From: a virus
DNA length: 21,367 nucleotides
Strand: one strand, 5' to 3'
IMG/VR virus record: IMGVR_UViG_3300048112_000125
Location: 1-21,367 of that record
Part shown: in pieces, positions 6,594-12,397 of the stretch
How positions within the stretch are numbered: the first letter of the stretch is position 1
How the letters are laid out: each line of letters starts with the position of its first letter
Notes under the pieces: model-generated
The model's input: only the letters and a program-made list of their open reading frames with translations
Told to the model about the DNA's origin: nothing
The model's database searches: none
Translations under genes and position numbers: made by a program

Positions 6594-6839
6594 ATGCAAC
6601 ATAAATTTATTAGGGAGTTAGTAGAGTTTAAATTTAAAGCTATTAGAACTGCCACAAAGAAAGCTAAACTATTTATCGAGTATGATAATTCAATGGTGTG
6701 GATTCCAAACTATATGATATTTAGATATAATTGGGATAAAAAAAATAATGTTGTAAGAGTGTTATGTCCTAAAAAACATTTGGTTAGTATTATAAACCAA
6801 CCCAGAGAAGAACGTAAATATAGAAAACGTAAATCATGA
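6594..6839 (+). CDS. Small basic protein, 81 aa, unknown function
   Basis: The core reads KKAKLFIEYDNSMVWIPNYM (22-41), a strand pair ending in W-I-P that looks like a small beta-barrel or SH3-like element. The C-terminus is very basic (PREERKYRKRKS), suggesting RNA or DNA binding. The TGA overlaps the following ATG (ATGA). I have seen similar W-I-P mini-proteins in phage early regions but cannot name the family. Confidence 0.6.
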   Translation: MQHKFIRELVEFKFKAIRTATKKAKLFIEYDNSMVWIPNYMIFRYNWDKKNNVVRVLCPKKHLVSIINQPREERKYRKRKS

Positions 6840-6976
6840 AGCAACTAACATTTGAGATAAAAGAAGTAGGACAAGAAGTTTATACTAAGCAATTCAATAC
6901 GGATAGATCAATTCAATACACCATTGAGCAATACTCAAGGCATCGCCAAATTCAATACATGAATTTAATAGAGTAG
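6836..6976 (+). CDS. Small protein, 46 aa, whose 3' half is built of AATTCAATAC repeats
   Basis: The ORF starts on an ATGA overlap and ends TAG. The first 18 residues (MKQLTFEIKEVGQEVYTK) look like a normal strand-turn-strand. From there the repeated DNA motif AATTCAATAC gives QFNT, SIQYT and QIQYM in the protein. The repeats continue past the stop codon, so they are probably kept for a DNA role and the protein tail may be incidental. Coding confidence is modest. Confidence 0.4.
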   Translation: MKQLTFEIKEVGQEVYTKQFNTDRSIQYTIEQYSRHRQIQYMNLIE

Positions 6977-7004
6977 ATTATAAATTCAATACATAAATTT
7001 AATA
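6891..7004. repeat. AATTCAATAC / AATTTAATA short-repeat cluster
   Basis: AATTCAATAC occurs exactly at 6891, 6910, 6949 and 6983. The last two copies are each followed by CAT(G/A) and AATTTAATA (6962 and 6996), making a 22-bp direct repeat with one mismatch. A fifth AATTCAATAC is at 8884. The cluster spans the end of the small ORF and the gap before the promoters at 7127-7178, so it may be an operator or iteron set. Direct repeats are seen; function is inferred. Confidence 0.6.
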
Positions 7005-7105
7005 TACCCCACCCATTCAAAAAATGTCTATTTTCTGTTCGGCTATTCTTGGGCAATTTGCAAAGCTAAAAACAAATAAAGCATAAAAGCAAACTAATAT
7101 TCTTA

Positions 7106-7178
7106 TTTAGAATTAATATAAATTATTAACTTTGTTTGTTAATTGTTTTGTCAGTTGGAAATATTATTTATATATTAG
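7106..7178 (+). promoter_or_regulatory. Tandem promoter region with second TCAGTTGGA motif
   Basis: A perfect -7 box TAACTTTG lies at 7127-7134, with only a weak -33 (TTTAG at 7106-7110). A second candidate has TTTG at 7147-7150 and TATATTAG at 7171-7178, 20 bases apart, with TCAGTTGGAAAT (7151-7162) in the spacer exactly as in the promoter at 4268. The rest of the 217-base gap (6977-7193) has no ORF I can support. The first gene downstream starts at 7194. Confidence 0.55.
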
Positions 7179-7193
7179 CTAAAAATTAATACT

Positions 7194-7295
7194 ATGAAAA
7201 ACTTAATTAAAATATTATCCGAAATTTTCGCCTTTGGTATGTTCGCCTTTGTTATGGGTGTTTGCCTTATCTTATTAATAGATCTAATTTTATAA
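7194..7295 (+). CDS. Single-span membrane mini-protein, 33 aa
   Basis: The product starts MKNLIKILSEIFAFG and is almost entirely hydrophobic from residue 10 to 33 (FAFGMFAFVMGVCLILL...), so it should insert as one membrane helix. It is the first ORF after the tandem promoter region, with an A-rich leader, and ends 2 bases before the next ATG. No family is recognised. Small phage membrane proteins can be holins, antiholins or exclusion factors; no lysis enzyme is nearby, so no role is assigned. Confidence 0.5.
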   Translation: MKNLIKILSEIFAFGMFAFVMGVCLILLIDLIL

Positions 7296-7297
7296 CT

Positions 7298-7615
7298 ATG
7301 AAAACAAAAAGAATTAAAGAACTCAACAACCTTTTGAGCAAAGAAAAAATAATGTCAAATAAATTTGAAGTAAACAGATTTAACAATATGACAGAAAAAG
7401 AACAGAAAAAATGGATCGACTTTTTAATTTATACAGGTGTGTCCTCAAAAGAACTAAACAACCTTTATGCAGTGCCAACAGGCAAAGTGTACAAAGTAAA
7501 AAGAAACGCCCTAAAAAGCATCTTAAAACGTGTTTTATTGCACCCTTTCACGGTAGCGTTAACCGTTTATTCATTAATAATATTATCAATTATTATTTTA
7601 ACCATAAAAATCTAA
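7298..7615 (+). CDS. Protein with C-terminal membrane anchor, 105 aa
   Basis: I place the start at ATG 7298 rather than the in-frame ATG at 7262, because 7262 lies inside the preceding membrane mini-protein gene and 7298 follows its stop by 2 bases. The N-terminal 80 residues are charged and helical (MKTKRIKELNNLLSKEK, then TEKEQKKWIDFL). The last 25 residues form a hydrophobic segment (FTVALTVYSLIILSIIILTI), giving a tail-anchored layout with the charged part in the cytoplasm. The stop is 2 bases before the next ATG. No family is recognised. Confidence 0.6.
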   Translation: MKTKRIKELNNLLSKEKIMSNKFEVNRFNNMTEKEQKKWIDFLIYTGVSSKELNNLYAVPTGKVYKVKRNALKSILKRVLLHPFTVALTVYSLIILSIIILTIKI

Positions 7616-7617
7616 AT

Positions 7618-7950
7618 ATGAAAACAAAAACTATTGACGTAAACGCAAAAGAATGGTTTGATAAAATTAATGGCAATTCTTATTTTTGTGGCACAATAAC
7701 CCTTAATTATTTAATGGATAATGAGGAAACTTTTTTAATGCCGTTTCAATATGGTTACGGTTCTTCTTATGAATGTGAAGCTAAAGCAATATTAACAGAG
7801 TTTAATAAAATTAGTGCTAATTCGTTTCAAGGTTTATATACTTATTGTAAAGACAATAATATTATTTACAGATCAAACATAAAAAGAAACTCATTAAAAA
7901 GAGAATTAAAACAAATTGAAAATGATTATAATAATAACCTAAATAAATAA
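7618..7950 (+). CDS. Conserved-looking phage protein, 110 aa, unknown function
   Basis: Start ATG 7618 is chosen over a longer in-frame reading beginning at 7411, because the extra part overlaps the upstream gene in another frame. The N-terminus is like that of the neighbouring genes (MKTK). The stretch INGNSYFCGTITLNYL (27-42 or so) followed by FLMPFQYGYGSSYECEA is Gly/Tyr-rich and strand-rich and resembles a family I have seen in many marine phages next to the type of gene that follows here. I cannot give it a function. The C-terminal 35 residues are a charged helix. Confidence 0.7.
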   Translation: MKTKTIDVNAKEWFDKINGNSYFCGTITLNYLMDNEETFLMPFQYGYGSSYECEAKAILTEFNKISANSFQGLYTYCKDNNIIYRSNIKRNSLKRELKQIENDYNNNLNK

Positions 7951-7954
7951 ACAA

Positions 7955-8488
7955 ATGAAAACAAACAAAGAAACAATGAAAACCTATTTGGAACAATGGC
8001 ACACACACGGAAACAGTGCAAATATATTTTTTGAATATAGCCGTATTTATTCGTACGGTTATCACTATATTTTAGGTCGTTTTTTAGATGATAATTTATT
8101 AATAATCAATGACACTGGATATAGTGCGACAACCTCAAAACATATACACCTATTAAGAAACACGGCAAACGAATTGAATATTATAAATTATAGCGTGTCA
8201 AATGTTGAAATAAACAGCGTTTATAGTGAATTAAAATACTTAGAAAGTAAACTACATAAGGCAAGGAAGCCAGAACTTTGGTATAACAGAATAAATAGCT
8301 TATATAATAATTGGTTTAAATTCACTAAAAAATATGGTGCGTTAATTATGTATAAAGAAAAACAATACAGTAAAGATTTAACACTTTCTTTAATAGCTAA
8401 ACAAAGTAATAAAGCGAAAGATATTAGTAAAATTATATTAAGAGTCGAGCAATACTACACTACATTAACATTAAATTTAGCCGTGTAA
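7955..8488 (+). CDS. Conserved-looking phage protein, 177 aa, unknown function
   Basis: Residues about 25-75 (YSYGYHYILGRFLDD, then IINDTGYSATTSKHIHLLR) are strand-rich and carry the TGYSxTTSKH phrase that I associate with a widespread uncharacterised phage family, often adjacent to a protein like the 110-aa one upstream. The rest is helical and basic. It is the last gene before the intrinsic terminator at 8531, so it closes the middle transcription unit. The spacing of 4 bases to the preceding stop supports cotranscription. No enzymatic motif is evident. Confidence 0.7.
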   Translation: MKTNKETMKTYLEQWHTHGNSANIFFEYSRIYSYGYHYILGRFLDDNLLIINDTGYSATTSKHIHLLRNTANELNIINYSVSNVEINSVYSELKYLESKLHKARKPELWYNRINSLYNNWFKFTKKYGALIMYKEKQYSKDLTLSLIAKQSNKAKDISKIILRVEQYYTTLTLNLAV

Positions 8489-8530
8489 ATTAAAATATAT
8501 TAATCTTTTAACGGCTTTTATTAATATTAC

Positions 8531-8554
8531 ACCCCTTTAATTAGGGGTTTTTTT
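8531..8554 (+). terminator. Rho-independent terminator of the middle block
   Basis: ACCCCT (8531-8536) pairs with AGGGGT (8543-8548) around a 6-base loop, followed by a run of seven T (8548-8554). It lies 43 bases after the stop at 8488. Confidence 0.85.
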
Positions 8555-8663
8555 ATATCTAACATTTTGTTATATTCTTAACATTCAGATGATTAGAATT
8601 AATTAAATAGTAAATATATAACTTTCTTTATACTTAATCAGCTACATAAAGCCATATTAAGCT

Positions 8664-8677
8664 ATCTAACGTTAGAT
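8664..8677. repeat. Perfect 14-bp palindrome (operator candidate)
   Basis: ATCTAACGTTAGAT reads the same on both strands with no spacer, the usual form of a dimeric repressor site. It sits in gene-free DNA about 250 bases before the 77-aa ORF. No other exact copy was noticed in the window. Confidence 0.5.
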
Positions 8678-8790
8678 TTAACACACTTTAATTCAATTAT
8701 AGTGTATTCATATACCTTGATCAATTTAATGCTCTTATATCGTCTTAAATTCATTATATATTATTTTTTATCTTGTTTATTTCTATTATA

Positions 8791-8850
8791 TAGGGACTCT
8801 GGGTGTTTTGCACCCCACAGGTGTAAGTAACCAACTCTCTCTACACCTCT
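8791..8850. other. GC-rich island with two inverted repeats (structured RNA or DNA site)
   Basis: By hand count 8791-8870 is about 47% G+C, far above the surrounding gap. It holds GGGTG (8801-8805) with CACCC (8811-8815) around TTTTG, then AGGTGTA (8819-8825) with TACACCT (8842-8848) around a 16-base loop. Two adjacent stems in otherwise AT-rich, non-coding DNA suggest a small RNA, an origin element or a packaging site. No T-tract follows, so it is not a simple terminator. Confidence 0.45.
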
Positions 8851-8875
8851 TACTTTCCATCTGACACTTGTATAT

Positions 8876-8909
8876 CCTTTATGAATTCAATACCTTTATG
8901 AATCTAATA
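8876..8909. repeat. 17-bp tandem direct repeat pair before the 77-aa ORF
   Basis: CCTTTATGAATTCAATA (8876-8892) is followed immediately by CCTTTATGAATCTAATA (8893-8909), with 15 of 17 bases identical. The pair includes the AATTCAATAC motif (8884-8893) of the cluster at 6891-7004. It ends 4 bases before the next ATG, so a bound protein would cover the start of that gene. Confidence 0.6.
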
Positions 8910-8913
8910 GGGT

Positions 8914-9147
8914 ATGGCAAGAAAAATTATACATGACGAGAATTATCTTAAGGCAATATCATATTGCATGGATCATGGCATAAAGATATATGCAGTGCCA
9001 AAGAACAGCAAAGAATACTTTGTGGAGGTTAATGACAATGGAAATATATATCGTAGTCCTGAGGCATATAATCTTAAACAATGGAGCAATAAAATCATTG
9101 AGCTTTATGTATTCTACTATTACAAATATAACCCAACCGACAAATAG
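8914..9147 (+). CDS. Small protein, 77 aa, unknown function
   Basis: It is an isolated ORF inside the control region, starting 4 bases after the 17-bp direct repeat pair and ending 27 bases before the iteron-like array. The N-terminal part is helical (DENYLKAISYCMDHGIKI), the middle has a strand pair (YFVEVNDNGNIYRSP), and the C-terminus is rich in Tyr (ELYVFYYYKYN). Codon use is like that of other genes here. No family is recognised. A gene whose start is flanked by repeats, beside an array of possible binding sites, could encode the protein that binds them, but this is positional inference only. Confidence 0.6.
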   Translation: MARKIIHDENYLKAISYCMDHGIKIYAVPKNSKEYFVEVNDNGNIYRSPEAYNLKQWSNKIIELYVFYYYKYNPTDK

Positions 9148-9174
9148 TCAGATTATAGTTATTATATATACATA

Positions 9175-9283
9175 CATAGTGTATTATATTACATAGTGTA
9201 TTATAATACATAGTGTATTATATAACATAATGTATTATATTGCATAGTGTATTATATTACATAGTGTAATACATAGTATGTAA
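9175..9283. repeat. Iteron-like array: five 17-bp and two 12-bp units
   Basis: Units CATAGTGTATTATATTA or close variants start at 9175, 9192, 9209, 9226 and 9243, each exactly 17 bases. Two shortened 12-base units, CATAGTGTAATA and CATAGTATGTAA, follow at 9260 and 9272. Unit 2 contains the perfect palindrome TGTATTATAATACA (9197-9210). The run is A+T-rich and gene-free and lies about 90 bases before the structural operon. Regular direct repeats of this length are typical of initiator-binding iterons or cooperative operators; which one applies cannot be told from sequence alone. Confidence 0.75.
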
Positions 9284-9320
9284 CATATACATATATAATA
9301 CATATATAACTGACATATAT

Positions 9321-9332
9321 TCAGTTGGAGAT
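9321..9332 (+). promoter_or_regulatory. Third TCAGTTGGA motif, leader of the structural operon
   Basis: TCAGTTGGAGAT at 9321-9332 matches the motif at 4273 and 7151 in 11 of 12 bases and sits 51 bases before the first structural gene (the others are 58 and 43 bases before theirs). No TTTG or TAnnTTTG boxes are in register here, so either this promoter uses another sigma or activator, or the motif acts in the 5' leader. Confidence 0.45.
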
Positions 9333-9371
9333 ATGTAAAGTACAAAAACCAATTAAACTATTAATTATAAT

Positions 9372-10088
9372 ATGGCACTACAACAAATCGAATTAGAAGT
9401 ACCAACTACTCTATCTGACATTAAACTTTGGCAATACCAAAAGTACATGAAGATCATAGAGCAGAACAAGATGGAGGATGCCGAAGACAAAGAAAAAGTT
9501 AATGATTTCTTAAACATGAAACTTGTAGAAATATTCTGCAACGTATCTTTAAGAGATGTTGTTAAGATACCACTAAAAGAGTATAGCCAAGTGCTAGAAA
9601 TACTAAGTAAAGCTTTTAGTGAAAAACCTAAACTTATACAAAGATTTGACTTGTTAGATGTAGATATGGGATTCATACCAAAACTAGATGAAATAACACT
9701 AGGCGAATATGTAGATATAGAAACAAATATTTCTGATTGGCAGAAAGCACATAAAGCTATGGCTGTATTATATCGACCTGTTAATTTTAAGGCAAAAGAT
9801 AAATATGGAATAGCACCATACAAGGTAAATGAAGAAATACAAGAGCTAATGAAAGAGATGCCTTTAGATGTAGCCATGAGTTCAATGGTTTTTTTTTACA
9901 GTTTAGGCAAGGACTTACTGGGAGCTATACCGAAATATTTGGAACAGAACCTGAAGAAAGAGGATATGCAGACGCTAGACAATCATTTGCAAAAAAATGG
10001 GGTTGGTATCAATCAATTTATGCACTCGCTAAAGGAGATGTCAGAAACTTCGATGCAGTTACCGAACTTCCACTCTACCAATGTTTAA
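9372..10088 (+). CDS. Tail assembly chaperone, zero-frame product (gpG-like)
   Basis: The 238-aa protein opens the structural operon. It is helical and acidic, without membrane segments or enzyme motifs. Residues 1-140 (MALQQIELEVPTTLSDIKL, then FIPKLDEITLGEYVDIETNI) have the look of the N-terminal domain of siphovirus tail assembly chaperones. From about 9900 the zero frame shows unusually many codons ending in G or C (16 of the 30 codons at 9900-9989), which is not the habit of this genome. There the overlapping -1 frame looks like the real coding frame. So the true product is probably a 262-aa fusion made by -1 slippage, with or without this shorter form. Chaperones of this kind coat the tape measure during tail assembly; the tape measure gene is further down the same operon, at 14956. 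Confidence 0.75.
   Translation: MALQQIELEVPTTLSDIKLWQYQKYMKIIEQNKMEDAEDKEKVNDFLNMKLVEIFCNVSLRDVVKIPLKEYSQVLEILSKAFSEKPKLIQRFDLLDVDMGFIPKLDEITLGEYVDIETNISDWQKAHKAMAVLYRPVNFKAKDKYGIAPYKVNEEIQELMKEMPLDVAMSSMVFFYSLGKDLLGAIPKYLEQNLKKEDMQTLDNHLQKNGVGINQFMHSLKEMSETSMQLPNFHSTNV
9889..9897 (+). other. Probable -1 ribosomal frameshift site (T9 run)
   Basis: In the zero frame the run reads GTT TTT TTT TAC, so a T TTT TTT heptamer (9890-9896) is in the correct phase for a -1 slip. A second heptamer in phase, A AAA AAT (9992-9998), is a fallback. The -1 frame is open from 9833 to its stop at 10159. A homopolymer length error in the assembly would look the same. Confidence 0.6.
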
Positions 10089-10159
10089 ATTATTTAGCAT
10101 TTGAAAAAGAGAGAATAGAGATAGAACAAAAAGAAATAAAAAAAGCATATAAAAGATGA
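9896..10159 (+). CDS. Tail assembly chaperone, -1 frameshift extension (gpGT-like T domain)
   Basis: The -1 frame encodes about 87 residues including SFAKKWGWYQSIYALAKGD, FDAVTELPLYQCLNYLAFE and a charged helical end. This is the T-type extension I associate with tail chaperones of Bacteroidota phages. It has no ATG, GTG or TTG codon anywhere in the open stretch from 9833, so it cannot start on its own and must be reached by frameshift. It ends on an ATGA overlap with the next gene, the junction style used throughout this operon, which the zero-frame stop at 10088 does not give. Slippage at either candidate site would give a fusion of 262 residues. It is not a separate gene. Confidence 0.7.
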   Translation, partial: LQFRQGLTGSYTEIFGTEPEERGYADARQSFAKKWGWYQSIYALAKGDVRNFDAVTELPLYQCLNYLAFEKERIEIEQKEIKKAYKR

Positions 10160-10647
10160 CAAGTTTTTACGACATACTAGATAAACTTAAAACTTACTTA
10201 GAAGGTAATACAAATGTTAACTCAGTTACCTTTGGAGATATATTTGAAGTTGACTTATCAAAACAAACTATATTTCCGTTGTCACACATAATTGTAAATA
10301 GCTGTACATTTCAAGATCATGTTGTTCAATTCAATTTACAAATACTATCTATGGATATTGTTAATGAAACAAAAGAAGATGAGAAAGATTTAGACAACTA
10401 CTTTCATGACATAAACAACAAACAAGATGTACTAAACACTCAATTTGCAGTAATTAACGGATTACAATCTGCTTTAAGAAGAGGCGAGTTGTTTTCTGAA
10501 TTATATCAAATAGATACAGATTATACTGCTAATATGTTTGAAGACAGATTTGAGAACTTGCTAGCTGGTTGGACACTTGATATATCTATAACTGTTCCTA
10601 ACAATCAAATATCAGATATTAATGCTAATGGTCAATCTCCTTGCTAA
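10156..10647 (+). CDS. Tail terminator / tail completion-like protein, 163 aa
   Basis: The start overlaps the stop of the frameshift extension (ATGA), and the stop overlaps the next ATG (TAATG). The pattern FPLSHIIVNSCTFQDHVVQF at about 41-60, an MDIVNE strand, and a late DRFENLLAGWTLDISITVPN (132-151) resembles the small alpha/beta tail terminator or completion proteins that join the tail to the head connector. Pairing with an HK97 gp10-like gene next door supports this. There are no enzyme motifs. Assignment is by pattern and neighbourhood. Confidence 0.6.
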   Translation: MTSFYDILDKLKTYLEGNTNVNSVTFGDIFEVDLSKQTIFPLSHIIVNSCTFQDHVVQFNLQILSMDIVNETKEDEKDLDNYFHDINNKQDVLNTQFAVINGLQSALRRGELFSELYQIDTDYTANMFEDRFENLLAGWTLDISITVPNNQISDINANGQSPC

Positions 10648-11228
10648 TGAACTTAAGATTACACAATACTAAAGTATATTTAAAAGATTATTCTAAGAAT
10701 CTATTAAAACTAGCATACGGTCAAATAGAAAAAACAGATAGAAAAAGAAATTATAAAAGCGGTACAATTACAGGACCTATAGACGCTAGTGGAAGTTTAA
10801 AAGAAAGTTTAGAAGTAAGAGGAGCAAAGACATCAGATGTTGTATATAACTATAGTATAATAGGGAATGAATATGGAGAAGCTGTTGACGAAGGAACAAG
10901 AAGCTCTACACCTCCAGTATCAAAGCTAATTAATTGGTTAGTATCAAAAAATAAAACACTTGTAGATTCCAAGCAAAAAACAGTTGATCTTAGTGACATA
11001 AAAAAGGTTAGAAGAATTGCTTTTGCAATACAAAAATCATTAAAGTTAAGAGGAATACAAAAAACAGGTTTCTTAACAAATTTAGTTAAACAAGAATTTA
11101 AACAACTTAATGATATATACAAACCTGTAGTTAAAGACATAGAGGTAGATATAGATGGTATTTTAAAAAATGCAGGTTATAAAAAAACAGGTAAAGAAAC
11201 GTATGTTATAGAAACACAAATAAAATAA
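10647..11228 (+). CDS. HK97 gp10-like tail completion / neck protein, 193 aa
   Basis: I choose ATG 10647, which makes a TAATG overlap with the previous gene, over an upstream in-frame TTG at 10641. The protein is basic. Its centre has the phrase VDEGTRSSTPPVSKLINWL, in which the Y/V-x-x-GT and P-P-x-x-x-L-x-x-W elements are typical of gp10-like proteins that sit between connector and tail tube. C-terminal to that is AIQKSLKLRGIQKTGFLTNL, also usual for the family. It probably works with the preceding protein in the neck. Confidence 0.7.
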   Translation: MNLRLHNTKVYLKDYSKNLLKLAYGQIEKTDRKRNYKSGTITGPIDASGSLKESLEVRGAKTSDVVYNYSIIGNEYGEAVDEGTRSSTPPVSKLINWLVSKNKTLVDSKQKTVDLSDIKKVRRIAFAIQKSLKLRGIQKTGFLTNLVKQEFKQLNDIYKPVVKDIEVDIDGILKNAGYKKTGKETYVIETQIK

Positions 11229-11230
11229 TA

Positions 11231-12397
11231 ATGTCAACAATAATTAATACAAGATCACCATTTTATAAAAAGATAACTAATGCTTCTTTAGCATCTACTA
11301 AATTGGAATTATATATATGGCAAGGTACTTATTCACAAAGAGCTAGTACAGATAAAAAATACACCTTAACTAAAGTTGAAGTAGGCGGAAATAATTATGT
11401 GACTTATGAATTGAGCAAGCTTATAAGAGATTACATGATAACTGAATATGGTGATTATTCTACAGATAGTTTATGGGTTGATGCTGTTGTTACAATATAC
11501 AATTCAAGTGGTAATATTGTACAAGTAGGTGGATCGAATACAACTACATCTACATATTTAGGAATAGATGGATATGGATATTTTCAAGATGGCATAAATC
11601 CAAGAAGTGTACAATACACTACTCCTATGCTTTTACAAGATAATACTACAGTTTATTATAGTGATGGACAAGATATAAAAATACCTGTATATGCAGAAGC
11701 TCAAACAATAACAGCAACCTTATCTCCAGCAGTACCTGGTAATGATGTTAAATGGAATGAAGCAAATGTCTTTTGGGAAACAAACGCTAGTGGTACTTGG
11801 AATGGAGGAGGAACAACACAAAGCATTACAGATAACGGTGATACAGATCAAAAGATACAATATCTTCTTATTACAGGAACACAAGATTTAGTTTCTAATG
11901 CAACTTTAACTTTGTCAAGTAATAATTCTAGTTACAGCAATATTGTTATAAAACTAGAGAAAGTATGTGAACCTAAATTTGTTCCTCTTAGTATTATATT
12001 TTATAATAAATATGGTGCACTACAAAATATGTGGTTCTTTAAGAAGTCGATGACAGATATAAATATTAAATCTGAAACATTTAAGAATAACATGGTTGAC
12101 TTTGATAATAGTGGTGGAGCTCCAACCTATGCATTAACTAAGCATCAAGAAAAGAAATTTACAGCTAATGGCAAAGAATCTATTACTATTAATTCTGGAT
12201 TCTATGATGAATCGTTTAATGAGGTAGTAAGACAATTATTACTATCAGAACAAGTATGGATTTATGATGGTAGCAGTACATTACCTATAAACCTTAAATC
12301 TAATACACTACAATTTAAAAAGTCAGTAAATGATAAATTAATAAGTTATACTATATCATTTGACTATGCCTTTGATAAAATAAATAATATTATATAG
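11231..12397 (+). CDS. Structural tail protein, 388 aa, beta-rich
   Basis: The protein is rich in Thr, Ser, Asn and Tyr with few Lys clusters, as in beta-sandwich virion proteins. The N-terminal 110 residues begin STIINTRSPFYKKITN and contain YELSKLIRDYMI. The middle has a Gly/Thr-rich segment, and the C-terminal 150 residues begin CEPKFVPLSIIFYNKYGAL, including WFFKKS and VWIYDG phrases. This layout recurs in phages and prophages of Bacteroidota, just before a larger tail protein. A distal-tail or tube-associated role is likely but not shown. It lies between neck genes and the tape measure, and its TAG overlaps the next GTG start. Confidence 0.65.
   Translation: MSTIINTRSPFYKKITNASLASTKLELYIWQGTYSQRASTDKKYTLTKVEVGGNNYVTYELSKLIRDYMITEYGDYSTDSLWVDAVVTIYNSSGNIVQVGGSNTTTSTYLGIDGYGYFQDGINPRSVQYTTPMLLQDNTTVYYSDGQDIKIPVYAEAQTITATLSPAVPGNDVKWNEANVFWETNASGTWNGGGTTQSITDNGDTDQKIQYLLITGTQDLVSNATLTLSSNNSSYSNIVIKLEKVCEPKFVPLSIIFYNKYGALQNMWFFKKSMTDINIKSETFKNNMVDFDNSGGAPTYALTKHQEKKFTANGKESITINSGFYDESFNEVVRQLLLSEQVWIYDGSSTLPINLKSNTLQFKKSVNDKLISYTISFDYAFDKINNII

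Larger units (their letters stand above)
8555..8913. other. Gene-free control region
   Basis: No ORF with coding character is seen on either strand in these about 360 bases. The left two thirds are extremely AT-rich, with the palindrome at 8664-8677 and a lone TATAGTGTATTC at 8698-8709, which resembles the core of the 17-bp array at 9175. The right part is a GC-richer stretch (8791-8870) with inverted repeats, then the direct repeats at 8876-8909. A TAACTTTC at 8618-8625 is one base off a -7 box but has no -33 partner. I read the region as regulatory or replicative rather than coding. Confidence 0.6.

Noticed and set aside
7551-7567. ACGGT/ACCGT hairpin
   Set aside because: It lies within the coding sequence of the 105-aa protein's membrane anchor, has only a 5-bp stem and has no T-tract after it.
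7411-7617. Longer start for the 110-aa gene
   Set aside because: This in-frame extension overlaps the 105-aa gene in another frame, and ATG 7618 has the usual A-rich leader and 2-base spacing.
8990-9196. 68-aa plus-strand frame overlapping the 77-aa ORF
   Set aside because: It is a shifted reading of the same DNA that runs into the tandem repeats; the 77-aa frame starts cleanly after a repeat pair and has more balanced composition.
9175-9283. CRISPR array
   Set aside because: Units are contiguous without unique spacers, so this is a tandem repeat.
9365-9877. 170-aa open frame on the minus strand opposite the chaperone gene
   Set aside because: It mirrors the sense gene almost entirely, with a Ser/Phe-rich shadow composition. 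The sense frame has operon context and the minus frame has none. The other minus-strand frames (for example 10850-11140, 15444-15782, 15957-16277) are rejected for the same reason.
10641-10646. TTG start for the gp10-like gene
   Set aside because: It lies inside the previous gene's last codons, and ATG 10647 gives the TAATG junction used elsewhere in the operon.
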